A stretch of 61,120 bases of DNA, from positions 1-61,120 of the forward strand of contig DS999239.1 in assembly GCA_000156295.1 (NCBI GenBank). The letters run 5' to 3'. The notes beneath the pieces were generated by a model. That model saw only the letters and a program-made list of their open reading frames with translations. It searched no databases and was not told the DNA's origin. This document shows positions 8,791 to 17,690 of the stretch, piece by piece; the stretch's first letter is position 1, and each line of letters starts with the position of its first letter. The translations under genes were made by a program, and so were the position numbers. Source of the DNA: a marine gamma proteobacterium HTCC2148. GTDB taxonomy: Bacteria; Pseudomonadota; Gammaproteobacteria; Pseudomonadales; Halieaceae.

Positions 8791-10137
8791 ATGCAAGCTC
8801 TGGAACAACTATCGATCGACTTTGCCAATGCCGTCTGGGGCACACCGCTGGTAATGCTGCTGTTACTGGGTGGCCTGTTTTTCGCGCTGTACTCCGGATT
8901 TTTACCCTACCGACACTTTGGGCATGCACTGGGGCTGGCGCTGGGTCGTCACAATACTCCGGATCAGCCCGGAGAATTAAGCCATGGCCAGGCACTGGCA
9001 GCGGCGCTCTCCGGCACTATGGGCCTGGGTAATATCTCAGGAGTAGCACTGGCGGTAGTGGCTGGCGGCCCGGGCGCTGTTTTCTGGATGTGGGTCTCCG
9101 CACTGGTGGGCATCGCAACCAAATTCTTTACCTGCAGCCTTGGCGTCATGTACCGGGGTGAAGACAGCCTGGGTCGCTTGCAAGGTGGCCCCATGTACAT
9201 TATTCGTGAGGCATTGCCCCGTTCACTGTACCCGCTCGCTGTATTATTTTCCCTGGCGGGCTTGATCGGCACGCTACCGATGTACCAGGCCAATCAATTG
9301 ACCGCCCTCATCCGGGAAAACCTGTTCTCCACTCAAGAACCACTGCTGGTAAACGGTGTCATTGGGCTGGTGCTCGCCCTGGTCGTGGGTACGGTTGTTT
9401 TTGGCGGACTGCAGCGCGTCGCGAAAGTGGCGGTGACCGTGTTACCGCTAATGGTACTTCTCTACATGGCCATGACGTTTTACTTGTTGGCGTCTCATTT
9501 GGACGAGATTCCCGCGCTGCTGGCAAACATTGTTAACAGCGCGTTCAGTGCCGAGGCGGCCGGTGGCGGCTTGCTGGGTGTCATGTTGATTGGCATAAGC
9601 CGGGCGGCATTTTCCAATGAGGCGGGCGTCGGGACTGAAGTGATGGCCCACGGCGCAGCGCGAACCAATGAACCGATTCGCGAGGGCCTGGTTGCCATGT
9701 TGGGTCCAGTGGCAGACACATTGATTGTTTGCACCTGCACCGCGCTAGTCATTCTGATCGCCGGCAACTGGCAAAACCCAGGAGAGCTCAGCGGCATTAC
9801 CCTCACATCGAACGCCTTTGCTCAAGAGATGGGAAATGTCGGGGTGGCGCTGCTTTTTCTGGTCACCCTGATACTCAGCAGCACCACCATGTTTACTATG
9901 TGGTACTACGGAGCCAAGTGTTTCGGCTTTTTGTTTGGCGCCGAAGTGCAGCACCATTATCGCTGGTTTTTTGTTGCAACCGTGATCTTCGGCTCGCTGG
10001 TCAGCCTGGACATTGTCTTTAATCTGATTTCAGCCGCTTATGGCTTGATGGCAATACCGACAATGACAGCAACGCTATGGTTAGCGCCCAGAGTGAAAGA
10101 GGCCGCCAAGGATTACTTTACCAGGCACCCTTATTAG
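8791..10137 (+). CDS. Sodium:alanine/glycine symporter (AGCS family)
   Basis: Inner-membrane sodium-coupled amino-acid carrier of 448 residues with about 10-11 hydrophobic helices. Family features are visible: GHALGLALG in the N-terminal part, AAALSGTMGLGNISGVALAV with GPGAVFWMW, and FSNEAGVGTEVMAHGAART in the second half. Alanine or glycine is the usual substrate of the family. Substrate preference here is not visible from sequence. Confidence 0.92.
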   Translation: MQALEQLSIDFANAVWGTPLVMLLLLGGLFFALYSGFLPYRHFGHALGLALGRHNTPDQPGELSHGQALAAALSGTMGLGNISGVALAVVAGGPGAVFWMWVSALVGIATKFFTCSLGVMYRGEDSLGRLQGGPMYIIREALPRSLYPLAVLFSLAGLIGTLPMYQANQLTALIRENLFSTQEPLLVNGVIGLVLALVVGTVVFGGLQRVAKVAVTVLPLMVLLYMAMTFYLLASHLDEIPALLANIVNSAFSAEAAGGGLLGVMLIGISRAAFSNEAGVGTEVMAHGAARTNEPIREGLVAMLGPVADTLIVCTCTALVILIAGNWQNPGELSGITLTSNAFAQEMGNVGVALLFLVTLILSSTTMFTMWYYGAKCFGFLFGAEVQHHYRWFFVATVIFGSLVSLDIVFNLISAAYGLMAIPTMTATLWLAPRVKEAAKDYFTRHPY

Positions 10138-10151
10138 CGCGGCCAACTGAA

Positions 10152-11825
10152 TCAAGCTGCTGCGTTCTGTTGCTGCTCCGCTGATTTGTTAATCGCCCGC
10201 AAAATACCATCCAGTGAAGCCTGTACGATATCGTGGCTGCGGCCGCAGCCGCAGAAGCGGTCGCCTTCGATGTTCAGCTGAATGTAACAAACCGCTTCGG
10301 CATCGGCGCTCTGGCCAAGGGCATGCTCGCTGTACTCAACCAGCACAATTTGCTTACCCGTGAATTTTTCCATCGCGTCAACAAAAGATGCCACTACACC
10401 GTTGCCGGTGCCGGTGATGGTTTCCTGTGTGTCGCCAAGCATCAGTTCAGCGTGCAACTTATCAACCTGATCTTCTCGGGAAACCTTATAGTTGCCCAAC
10501 TGCCAGCGGCCTGCTCCGTTGAGATAAGTCTGTTGAAACAAAGAGAAGATATCCTCGGAGCCTACCTCAGTCTCCTTCTCTTCCGCGTAGGCCTGCACTG
10601 CTGAACTAAAGTCAACCTGCAGCCAGCGAGGCAGCTCAAAGCCATAGTCTCGTTCCAGAACATAGGCGATACCGCCCTTGCCGGACTGACTATTGATGCG
10701 AATAACTTCCTGGTAAGAGCGACCAATATCAGCGGGATCGATTGGCAGATAAGCCACCTCCCATGCTTGCTCTTCATCGCGTCGCGACAGACACTTTTTA
10801 ATCGCATCCTGATGACTGCCAGAGAAGGCAGTGAAAACCAGCTCACCAGCCCAGGGGTGGCGAGGATGCACCGGCAGATGCGTACATTCTTTAACCGTGC
10901 GAATAATTTCATCCATATTGGCCAAGTTCAATTTTGGATCTACCCCCTGGCTGTAAAGGTTCATCGCCATGGTGACCACGTCCATGTTCCCGGTGCGCTC
11001 ACCATTGCCCATCAGAGTGCCCTCTACCCGATCCGCACCGGCCATGACTCCCAGTTCTGCGGCGGCCACCGCACAGCCGCGATCATTATGGGTGTGCAGG
11101 GAGATCAGCAGGCTTTCACGGTTGGCCACCTTATCGCAGAACCATTCAATCTGATCGGCGTAAAGATTTGGAGTGCTCATCTCTACCGTTGCCGGGAGAT
11201 TGATGATGACCGGTTTTTCTGGTGTAGGCTTCCACACTGCTGTTACTGCATTGCAAACATCAACGGCGAAGTCCAACTCGGTGCCGGTAAAGCTTTCCGG
11301 TGAGTATTCAAAAGTCCACTCGGTCTGCGGATACTTTTGGGCACATGCCTGCACTAGCTGGGCACCATTAACCGCTATATCAATAATGCCCTGCCGGTCC
11401 AGGCCAAACACTTGTTCGCGCTGTACCGTGGAAGTCGAGTTATACACGTGAACCACTGCGCGCTTGGCCCCCTTGAGCGACTCAAACGTTTTTTCAATAA
11501 GTTCCTTACGAGCTTGCACCAGCACCTGAATAGTCACATCTTCCGGAATGCGATCGTTATCGATTAACTCTCTGACAAAGTCGTAGTCATGACTGGAAGC
11601 TGAGGGAAACCCCACTTCGATTTCCTTGAAGCCGATTTTTACCAACTGGTCCCATAACAGGGACTTTTGACGAGCAGTCATGGGCTCGATCAGCGCTTGA
11701 TTGCCATCGCGCAAGTCCACGCTGCACCAAAGCGGCGCTTTGTCGATAACCTGGTCCGGCCAGCGACGGTCGGTCTTGCCAACAGGCGCGAAAGGCTTGT
11801 ACTTTTTATGATCGAAATTGCTCAT
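10152..11825 (-). CDS. leuA: 2-isopropylmalate synthase LeuA (long form)
   Basis: Commits carbon to leucine by condensing acetyl-CoA with 2-ketoisovalerate. The TIM-barrel active-site motif CSVDLRDGNQALIEPM lies near residue 35, the metal-binding HTHNDRGCAVA lies mid-protein, and a C-terminal LeuA allosteric domain closes the 557-residue protein. The length and LRDGNQAL motif mark the LeuA2 form. GGTGA is placed just before the ATG. No Leu-codon-rich leader peptide was found upstream, so attenuation is not supported. It is divergent from an Lrp-type regulator gene, a plausible controller. Confidence 0.95.
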   Translation of the reverse strand: MSNFDHKKYKPFAPVGKTDRRWPDQVIDKAPLWCSVDLRDGNQALIEPMTARQKSLLWDQLVKIGFKEIEVGFPSASSHDYDFVRELIDNDRIPEDVTIQVLVQARKELIEKTFESLKGAKRAVVHVYNSTSTVQREQVFGLDRQGIIDIAVNGAQLVQACAQKYPQTEWTFEYSPESFTGTELDFAVDVCNAVTAVWKPTPEKPVIINLPATVEMSTPNLYADQIEWFCDKVANRESLLISLHTHNDRGCAVAAAELGVMAGADRVEGTLMGNGERTGNMDVVTMAMNLYSQGVDPKLNLANMDEIIRTVKECTHLPVHPRHPWAGELVFTAFSGSHQDAIKKCLSRRDEEQAWEVAYLPIDPADIGRSYQEVIRINSQSGKGGIAYVLERDYGFELPRWLQVDFSSAVQAYAEEKETEVGSEDIFSLFQQTYLNGAGRWQLGNYKVSREDQVDKLHAELMLGDTQETITGTGNGVVASFVDAMEKFTGKQIVLVEYSEHALGQSADAEAVCYIQLNIEGDRFCGCGRSHDIVQASLDGILRAINKSAEQQQNAAA

Positions 11826-12128
11826 GACTTCACCGGTCTTCTTCCATTGGATGGCTGCTCACCCGCGGGCGCGAGCCCTTTTGGGGTTTGGTGCGCAGTC
11901 TGCCAGAAAAGGTAGCTCTGGCCAGTCGGTTCGCACGAGTGAGTTTTCAGCCTGACGTACAGTATATTGCCTGAGAGAGAGCGAGAGATTGCAAATATGC
12001 CGCTATTATGGCAAATAATAGCAATTAATATGCTTTATTTCGGTATTTATTGAAATATATCACTAATAAACCAAGTTATACTGCTGCTATCCCTCTCATA
12101 AACTCCGCCAAGGCATGGTGAACAGGCA
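11826..12128. other. Divergent leuA/Lrp intergenic region
   Basis: This 303-base gap has an AT-rich core (about 11990-12085) with runs like GCAAATA and TTTATT. It contains the perfect dyad at 12002-12022 and a TATACT hexamer at 12077-12082 facing the regulator gene, without a well-placed -35 box. No leader peptide or open reading frame of note was found. Confidence 0.5.
12002..12022. promoter_or_regulatory. Candidate operator (perfect 8+8 dyad)
   Basis: GCTATTAT and its exact reverse complement ATAATAGC are separated by GGCAA. The AT-rich arms, the dyad symmetry and the position between leuA and an Lrp-type regulator fit an Lrp-family binding site. Assignment to that regulator is inferred. 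Confidence 0.45.
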
Positions 12129-12623
12129 ATGAAACTGGACCGCACTGACAAGAAAATTCTCAATGCAATGCAGGACAATGCACGCATCAGCAACCTGGAA
12201 CTGGCAGAGCTGGTGGGGCTATCTCCCACCCCTTGCTCACGCCGAGTCAAACGGCTGGAGGAGTCTGGGCTCATTAATGCTCACGTCACATTGCTCAATC
12301 AATCAATGCTGGGGCTCAAACTCACCGCCTACATCGGCATCAGCATGGACCGGCATACGCCCGATCGCTTCGAGGCATTCGAGACAGAGGTATTAAGCTA
12401 CCCCGAGGTCATGGAGTGCTCGGTTGTCACCGGCCAGTCTTCAGACTACCTGCTCAAAGCAGTCGTGGCGGACATGGAGTACTACGAAAAATTTCTCCTG
12501 GGCCGGCTCACTCGCATTCCAGGCGTTGCCGGCGTGCACTCCAGTTTCGAGCTGCGCCGTGTGGTCCAACGCACCAAGCTGCCCCTTGAGCACATCGACG
12601 ACACCACCCGGGTCCAGGCCTGA
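12129..12623 (+). CDS. Lrp/AsnC family transcriptional regulator
   Basis: DNA-binding regulator of 164 residues. The N-terminal winged helix-turn-helix (about residues 5-60) has the recognition region LVGLSPTPCSRRVKRLEESG. The C-terminal RAM/AsnC ligand domain (about 70-145) follows, with the segment VVTGQSSDYLLKAVVADM. Such proteins sense amino acids and often control themselves and a neighbour. leuA, on the other side of the shared promoter region, is the obvious candidate target. Confidence 0.92.
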   Translation: MKLDRTDKKILNAMQDNARISNLELAELVGLSPTPCSRRVKRLEESGLINAHVTLLNQSMLGLKLTAYIGISMDRHTPDRFEAFETEVLSYPEVMECSVVTGQSSDYLLKAVVADMEYYEKFLLGRLTRIPGVAGVHSSFELRRVVQRTKLPLEHIDDTTRVQA

Positions 12624-12728
12624 GCCCTGCTAAAAGATACAAGTTCCAGTGGCCGTTTAGGGGCTTGTATAGGCCACTGACGAATCGCACCATGATCTCC
12701 TGCTTAAAGACACAGGACATACAACTCA

Positions 12729-13505
12729 ATGGATGCAAACGGCAAAGTAGCTTTAGTCACCGGTGGTGCCAGCGGCATGGGTCAAATTTATGCCCGCCGA
12801 TTGGCGGCTAATGGCGCTAAGGTCGCCATTTTTGATGTTAACCAACAGGGCCTGGATGCCACCGAAGCAGAATCCGATAACATTACGGCTTTCCACTGCG
12901 ACATCTCTAGCCTGGAGGACGTTAACACTAAAGTAGCGCAAGTGGAGGACCAGTTGGGCCCTGTTGACGTGCTGGTGCACGCTGCAGCACTGATGCCTGC
13001 ATACAGCCTGGCGGAACACAGCCACGAGGGCATGGAACAACTGTTTCGCATCAACTATTTTGGCACCACCTACATGGTGCGCGCGGTACTGCCCTCAATG
13101 CAGGCCCGCGGAGCCGGCCGCATCATTGCATTTGGCTCAATTGCCGGTATTGCACTGGTACCAAAAATGGGCGCTTACTGCGCGACCAAGGCCGCTGTAA
13201 ACGCCTATATCGAGGTCCTGCAGAATGAAATTCGCGGCACCGGCGTGCGTGCCCACCTGGTTTGTCCGCCAGCGGTCAACACTCCTCTGGTCGATCAGAC
13301 AATCAACACTGACGCTCCCGGAAGTATTACCGAATCAAAGGAAAAAGGCAGATTGGCTGACCCCGAAAAAATTATTAATGCCATTGAGAAAGGTGTGGCC
13401 AAGGACAAAGACATTATTTATCCCAGTGAAGCCAAACTACTGTACTTCTGGCGTGCTCTGGCTCCCGGGCTATGGTGGAAAACAGTAATGAACTTCGAGA
13501 AGTAA
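12729..13505 (+). CDS. Short-chain dehydrogenase/reductase (SDR)
   Basis: Classical SDR of 258 residues. It has the cofactor loop TGGASGMG (11-18), the catalytic Ser137, Tyr150 and Lys154 (YCATK) and a Rossmann fold order that looks complete. The C-terminal stretch LYFWRALAPGLWWKTVMNF is hydrophobic and may touch the membrane. Substrate is unknown; hydroxy-lipid or alcohol oxidation would fit. The MFS pump gene starts just after it, so the two may share a transcript. Confidence 0.88.
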   Translation: MDANGKVALVTGGASGMGQIYARRLAANGAKVAIFDVNQQGLDATEAESDNITAFHCDISSLEDVNTKVAQVEDQLGPVDVLVHAAALMPAYSLAEHSHEGMEQLFRINYFGTTYMVRAVLPSMQARGAGRIIAFGSIAGIALVPKMGAYCATKAAVNAYIEVLQNEIRGTGVRAHLVCPPAVNTPLVDQTINTDAPGSITESKEKGRLADPEKIINAIEKGVAKDKDIIYPSEAKLLYFWRALAPGLWWKTVMNFEK

Positions 13506-13531
13506 CCAGGCCGCTTCACTTCACCCTGGTC

Positions 13532-14755
13532 ATGGGCTACCCTCCTCCGCCCATGGCCCACCGACACCTCAATCCCGACTCACCCTGGCTGCTTGGCCTG
13601 CTCGCCGCACTGGTCGCAATGGGACCCCTCAGCGTAGACATGTACCTGCCGGCGATGCCCTTGATGATGAGGGCCCTGGGCACCGACATAGGCCACATGC
13701 ATCTCACCCTCAGCAGTTACTTAACGGGGTTTGCTGTCTTTCACCTGGCCTGTGGGCCGCTCGCTGATCGTTTCGGTCGCAAACCGGTGCTTACTGGCGG
13801 CACACTGATTTTTGTCGCCGCCTGCATTGGCTGTGCACAATCTACAACGGTTGAAGAATTGTTGGTCTTCCGGTTTTTGCAAGGCGTGGGTGCCTGTGTG
13901 GGGCCCACACTCGCGCGCACGGTAACCCGGGATATATTTGGACCGAGGCGAGCAGCGAGGGCCTTATCCCTCATTGCAATGCTGATGGCGGTGGGGCCTG
14001 CGGTCGCGCCAATACTGGGCGGTGTAGTCTTGCTGGTTTTACCCTGGCCGGTCATTTTCCTGTTCCTCGCCTGTTACGGCGTACTGATGATTTTCCTGCT
14101 GCAGGTGTATCTTTCGGAGTCGCTTCCCGCGAGGCAAAGCCTGCATCCATTGAGCATCGCCCGCAATTACATGCAGCTGATCGTCGACCCCTCCTATCTC
14201 TCGGTGACCCTGGCCAGCGCCGCGGTTTATAGCGGCCTGCTGGCCTACCTTTCCTCTGCCAGCTTTGTTTACATCGAGATGCTTGGCGTACCGGTGCAAT
14301 ACTTTGGTTTTATTTTCCTCTCCACCGTGGCCGGCTACGTGGGCGGCAGTGGCGTCAGTGCCCGTATGGCGTCTCGCTACGACTCACAGCAAACCATGTT
14401 GCTGGGCGCCCTACTTTGCCTGCTCACTACAATCATCATGTGGACTGGCGCAACACTATTAACCAACAACATTTGGATACTCATGCTGCCGATGACAATC
14501 TATGCCGTCGGTATGGGGTTGGTACTACCCCACGCCATGGCCATTGCGCTGGCTCCGTTCCCGCATATCGCTGGAACAGCCTCTGCCTTGTTGGGCTTTA
14601 TCCAGATGGGGTTGTCTGCCATCGGCACCGCAGCCGTAGGCGCAATGCTCAAAGACAGCCCGCAACCCATGCTTGCCGCGATGTTTGTCATCAATCTGGC
14701 GGCGGTGATATTAAGCTTGAAGGCCTATCGGCAGTATCGCAGTCAGCTAACCTGA
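13532..14755 (+). CDS. Bcr/CflA-type MFS drug-efflux transporter
   Basis: Twelve-helix major facilitator pump of about 408 residues. The N-terminal MGPLSVDMYLPAMP motif and the DRFGRKPV loop (motif A) between helices 2 and 3 are typical of the Bcr/CflA group, as are RFLQGVGAC and the following ARTVTRDIFGPRRAAR segment. The start is uncertain: ATGs at 13532 and 13553 both precede the first helix, and an extension to 13472 would overlap the SDR gene. Neither ATG has a good ribosome binding site. The exported compound is unknown. Confidence 0.88.
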   Translation: MGYPPPPMAHRHLNPDSPWLLGLLAALVAMGPLSVDMYLPAMPLMMRALGTDIGHMHLTLSSYLTGFAVFHLACGPLADRFGRKPVLTGGTLIFVAACIGCAQSTTVEELLVFRFLQGVGACVGPTLARTVTRDIFGPRRAARALSLIAMLMAVGPAVAPILGGVVLLVLPWPVIFLFLACYGVLMIFLLQVYLSESLPARQSLHPLSIARNYMQLIVDPSYLSVTLASAAVYSGLLAYLSSASFVYIEMLGVPVQYFGFIFLSTVAGYVGGSGVSARMASRYDSQQTMLLGALLCLLTTIIMWTGATLLTNNIWILMLPMTIYAVGMGLVLPHAMAIALAPFPHIAGTASALLGFIQMGLSAIGTAAVGAMLKDSPQPMLAAMFVINLAAVILSLKAYRQYRSQLT

Positions 14756-14809
14756 CCCAACTGCATCGGCTATGGCATACTCTGCGAGCATTTTTTCTGG
14801 AGGACCACC

Positions 14810-15817
14810 GTGCATACGGCTCAGGACGTCACTCAACTTATCGGCAACACTCCCTTGCTTCACCTCAAGCAGGTATCGGAACGAACCGGTTGTACCATTC
14901 TTGGCAAAGCCGAATTTCTCAACCCTGGGGGTTCGGTCAAGGACCGCACCGCGCTAGGCATCATCCAGGCTGCCGAGCAGTCCGGAGATTTGCGCCCGGG
15001 CGGACGCATTGTAGAGGGCACAGCAGGAAATACCGGTATCGGCCTCACCTTACTCGCCAATGCCATGGGTTATCGCAGCACGGTGGTTATGCCTATCAGT
15101 CAAAGCAGGGAGAAGATTGACTCACTGGAACTGCTGGGCGCAGACCTGCACCTGGTAGGTGCAACTTCCTATGCAGACCCCAAGCACTACATACATACCG
15201 CTGAACGACTGGCACAAAAGCTCGCGGGAAAAGAAAAACACGGCGCAGTATGGGCAAGACAATTCGACAATCCGGCGAATATGGAAATTCACGCGCGCAC
15301 TACCGGTGCAGAAATCTGGGAGCAAACTGACGGCAAAGTTGATGGATTTATCTGTGCCGTCGGCACGGGCGGCACCCTCGCCGGTGTTTCTTCAACCCTG
15401 AAACACAAAAACCCCCAGATCAGGATTGGCCTGGCAGACCCCTGCGGCGCGTCGCTAAGCAATTATTTCAACACGGGTGAACTGCAAGCCAGCGAAGGGA
15501 GCTCAATCATTGAAGGTATTGGCATTAACCACATCACTGATAATGTGGCCGCTGCAAATGTCGATACCGCGTTCAGTATCCCGGATACAGAAGCATTGCC
15601 CTTCATTTTTGAGCTATTGCAGAACGAGGGGCTTTGCCTGGGGGGCTCAGCCGGCCTGAATATTGCCGGTGCAGTGAGGCTGGCCGAAGAATTGGGGCCA
15701 GGTCATACCATTGTCACAATTCTTTGCGACTACGGCACACGTTATCAAAGCAAGTTATTCAACCCGGTATTTTTGGAGAACAAAGGTTTGCCCGTTCCCC
15801 AATGGCTCAAAATTTAG
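14810..15817 (+). CDS. cysK: Cysteine synthase A-type enzyme (O-acetylserine sulfhydrylase)
   Basis: Fold-type II PLP enzyme of 335 residues making cysteine from O-acetylserine and sulfide. PLP lysine is Lys44 in GGSVKDR, the substrate-binding loop is EGTAGNTGIGL (69-79) and the phosphate loop is GTGGTLAG. The GTG start at 14810 is supported by GGAGG about 5 bases upstream. The last 30 residues (FNPVFLENKGLPVPQWL) extend beyond short CysK forms, as in a known subgroup. A cystathionine-forming activity cannot be excluded. Confidence 0.88.
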   Translation: MHTAQDVTQLIGNTPLLHLKQVSERTGCTILGKAEFLNPGGSVKDRTALGIIQAAEQSGDLRPGGRIVEGTAGNTGIGLTLLANAMGYRSTVVMPISQSREKIDSLELLGADLHLVGATSYADPKHYIHTAERLAQKLAGKEKHGAVWARQFDNPANMEIHARTTGAEIWEQTDGKVDGFICAVGTGGTLAGVSSTLKHKNPQIRIGLADPCGASLSNYFNTGELQASEGSSIIEGIGINHITDNVAAANVDTAFSIPDTEALPFIFELLQNEGLCLGGSAGLNIAGAVRLAEELGPGHTIVTILCDYGTRYQSKLFNPVFLENKGLPVPQWLKI

Positions 15818-15831
15818 CGTTCTTCAGGCAC

Positions 15832-15862
15832 AAAAAAGCCCGGTCATCAGCCGGGCTTTTTT
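15832..15862. terminator. Bidirectional intrinsic terminator (cysK / dsbA)
   Basis: A stem AAAAAAGCCCGG / CCGGGCTTTTTT with a 7-base loop. The GC-rich core followed by a six-T run on both strands is a canonical rho-independent terminator serving the convergent cysK and dsbA genes. Confidence 0.93.
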
Positions 15863-15877
15863 ATGCTTGCCTGAGCC

Positions 15878-16510
15878 CTAACTGCCTTTGGCAGCGCGCT
15901 CCTTTTCAATCAGGTAATCGGCAATTTTCAGCATATTGGCCGTGCTACCAGCCTTTCGCGGAGAAATCATGTACTTGCCACTGACCATTAATGCCGGCGT
16001 ACCGCTGATCTTGGCGGCACGGGCAATAGAATTTGCCTGGCGCACCTGGCTACTGACACCGAAAGAATTGTAGGCCTTGTAAAAATCTTCTTCGGCTACC
16101 CCGTTGGCGACAAACAGCTGGGCAATTTCTTTATCCGAGCGCAGTGGTTTGCGATCTACGTTCAAAGCCTGAAACATTGCCTGATCCATTTTTTCAGCAA
16201 CATCAAGAGCCCTGGCGGCATAAAAAGCCTTGGCGTGAAGTTCCATTGCTCCGCCCCACATCGCAGGCACACCACGGAAGCTCACATCATCCGCCAGCGT
16301 TTTCTTCCATTGAGCAAGCATTGGCTCAAAAGTGTAGCAGTGGCCACAGCCGTACCAGAAAAACTCGGCCGTTTCGATTTTGCTCATATCAGAGGCACGA
16401 ATAGCCGGGTTGATAATGTCATAGTCCTTACCCGCCTCGTAGACCTCTTGGGCCTGCACAGCCAGAGGGGCCAGTGCCAGTAACATAATCATCAGGATGC
16501 GCTTGAACAT
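15878..16510 (-). CDS. dsbA: Thiol:disulfide interchange protein DsbA
   Basis: Periplasmic oxidase that forms disulfide bonds in exported proteins. A signal peptide of about 20 residues ends in VQA. The thioredoxin-like active site is CGHC at 55-58 (FFWYGCGHCY), and the cis-proline loop is SGTPALMV. The 210-residue length fits. It lies downstream of the cytochrome c4 gene on the same strand, as in Pseudomonas, where both proteins are periplasmic and the c4 protein needs reduced thiols for heme attachment. Confidence 0.95.
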   Translation of the reverse strand: MFKRILMIMLLALAPLAVQAQEVYEAGKDYDIINPAIRASDMSKIETAEFFWYGCGHCYTFEPMLAQWKKTLADDVSFRGVPAMWGGAMELHAKAFYAARALDVAEKMDQAMFQALNVDRKPLRSDKEIAQLFVANGVAEEDFYKAYNSFGVSSQVRQANSIARAAKISGTPALMVSGKYMISPRKAGSTANMLKIADYLIEKERAAKGS

Positions 16511-16581
16511 GATTGGGTTTCTCCTTGGTTTACAATCGCCTAATTAAGACAACCAATTAGGCACAGCGTTCGTCTAGATAC

Positions 16582-16609
16582 AAAAAAAGGCGGCATATTG
16601 CCACCTTTT
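16582..16609 (-). terminator. Intrinsic terminator after cytochrome c4 gene
   Basis: Read leftward, a stem GGTGGCA/TGCCGCC (one G-U pair, ATA loop) is followed by seven T. It lies 17 bases past the cytochrome c4 stop and separates it from dsbA. Confidence 0.85.
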
Positions 16610-16625
16610 CCCAGAGCACAGCAAC

Positions 16626-17249
16626 TTACTTCAGACCGGCCGCATAGCTGGCGACGGCCTCAATTTCCTTGTCAGACAGCCCAAATGCATTGGTGCGCAT
16701 AATTTTGCTTTCGCCATCATTCGTACGCCCGGTCTTATCTTCATAACCCTTGCGATAGGCTTTTAACTGAGCCGCAATGTAGTCTGCATGTTGCCCAGCC
16801 AGTGCTGGGAACCCAGCGGGCGCATTGCCCTTGCCATTGGGTGAATGACAGGACGTGCAGGCGGCAACCTTTCGCTCAGCGACTCCGGAGCGATACACTT
16901 TTTCACCCAGCGCCACTAAATCAGGATTAGCCTGGCTGCCTGAGCGCACCTGACCCGCATAAAAGGCGGCAAGATTTGCCAGGTCCTGATCCGATTTTTC
17001 ATCCAGCAGACCAACCATTGTCGCGATTGGACGGCCACCGTCTCGAATGTCCATCAATTGCTTGAGCAGATACTTTTCACCCAAACCAGCCAGCTTGGGA
17101 AACGACGCTACTGCACTGTTTCCGTCGGCGCCGTGACAGGCACTACACACAACACTATTCGCTTCGCCGGCAGCGGCATCACCCGGTTGTGCAATGACTA
17201 TTTGAGACCAGCCCATCAGCAGGCTGGCCAGGATCAAAATTTTCTTCAT
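16626..17249 (-). CDS. Cytochrome c4 (diheme)
   Basis: Periplasmic diheme electron carrier of 207 residues. A signal peptide ends in VIA near residue 20. Heme-binding sites are CSACH (35-39) and CTSCH (131-135), one in each of two similar halves, with methionine ligands expected in IATMVG and KIMRTNA. It probably feeds electrons to terminal oxidases such as the cox enzyme encoded at 25.7-30 kb. It is followed by dsbA and preceded by a cytochrome c5-type gene. Confidence 0.94.
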   Translation of the reverse strand: MKKILILASLLMGWSQIVIAQPGDAAAGEANSVVCSACHGADGNSAVASFPKLAGLGEKYLLKQLMDIRDGGRPIATMVGLLDEKSDQDLANLAAFYAGQVRSGSQANPDLVALGEKVYRSGVAERKVAACTSCHSPNGKGNAPAGFPALAGQHADYIAAQLKAYRKGYEDKTGRTNDGESKIMRTNAFGLSDKEIEAVASYAAGLK

Positions 17250-17283
17250 GTTCGTTCCAGATATTACGTAGTTTAACGCCAGC

Positions 17284-17577
17284 TTATTCAGCAGGCTTGG
17301 CCATAAATTTGATCAAGGCCTTAACGTCTTCGTCAGAGCAGTCGAAACACATACCCTTGGGTGGCATGGCATTGAGGCCGGAGGCCACAGATGCAACCAG
17401 TGTATCCATACCTTTGGCGAGACGTGGTTCCCAAGCCGCAGCGTCACCGGTTTTCGGTGCGTTGGCGGCGCCTGTCGCGTGACAGACAGCGCAGCTCTTG
17501 TTGTACTTACCCATATCGGGCTCCGCGAAAGCGCCAGTCGCACACAATAACAGAGCTGCTGCAATGATCTTGTTCAT
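17284..17577 (-). CDS. Cytochrome c5-type monoheme protein
   Basis: Small periplasmic cytochrome of 97 residues. A signal peptide (MNKIIAAALLLCATGAFA) precedes one heme site, CAVCH at 29-33. The GMCFDCSDED segment near residue 75 has the two extra cysteines that form the c5 disulfide, and a preceding Met-Pro-Pro supplies the likely axial methionine. The start at 17577 is preferred because AGAGG lies 7 bases upstream; a longer frame to 17625 would hide the signal peptide. Confidence 0.9.
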   Translation of the reverse strand: MNKIIAAALLLCATGAFAEPDMGKYNKSCAVCHATGAANAPKTGDAAAWEPRLAKGMDTLVASVASGLNAMPPKGMCFDCSDEDVKALIKFMAKPAE

Positions 17578-17647
17578 GAGGTACCTCTCGATTAGTGGTG
17601 ACTCTGGGCCACGCAAGCTTTTCATAACAGTCTAAAAAAGCTGTGGC

Positions 17648-17676
17648 ATTATATACGAGTTACCCACACCTACAAA
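17648..17676 (-). promoter_or_regulatory. Possible promoter of the cytochrome c5 gene
   Basis: A perfect TATAAT -10 hexamer on the minus strand (17648-17653) lies about 70 bases before the c5 start. The -35 region around 17670-17676 (TTTGTA) is a weak match. Confidence 0.4.
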
Positions 17677-17690
17677 GGCAATACCACACA

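Noticed and set aside
11826-12128. Possible leader-peptide attenuator for leuA
   Set aside because: No short frame with consecutive Leu codons and no terminator/antiterminator pair was found.
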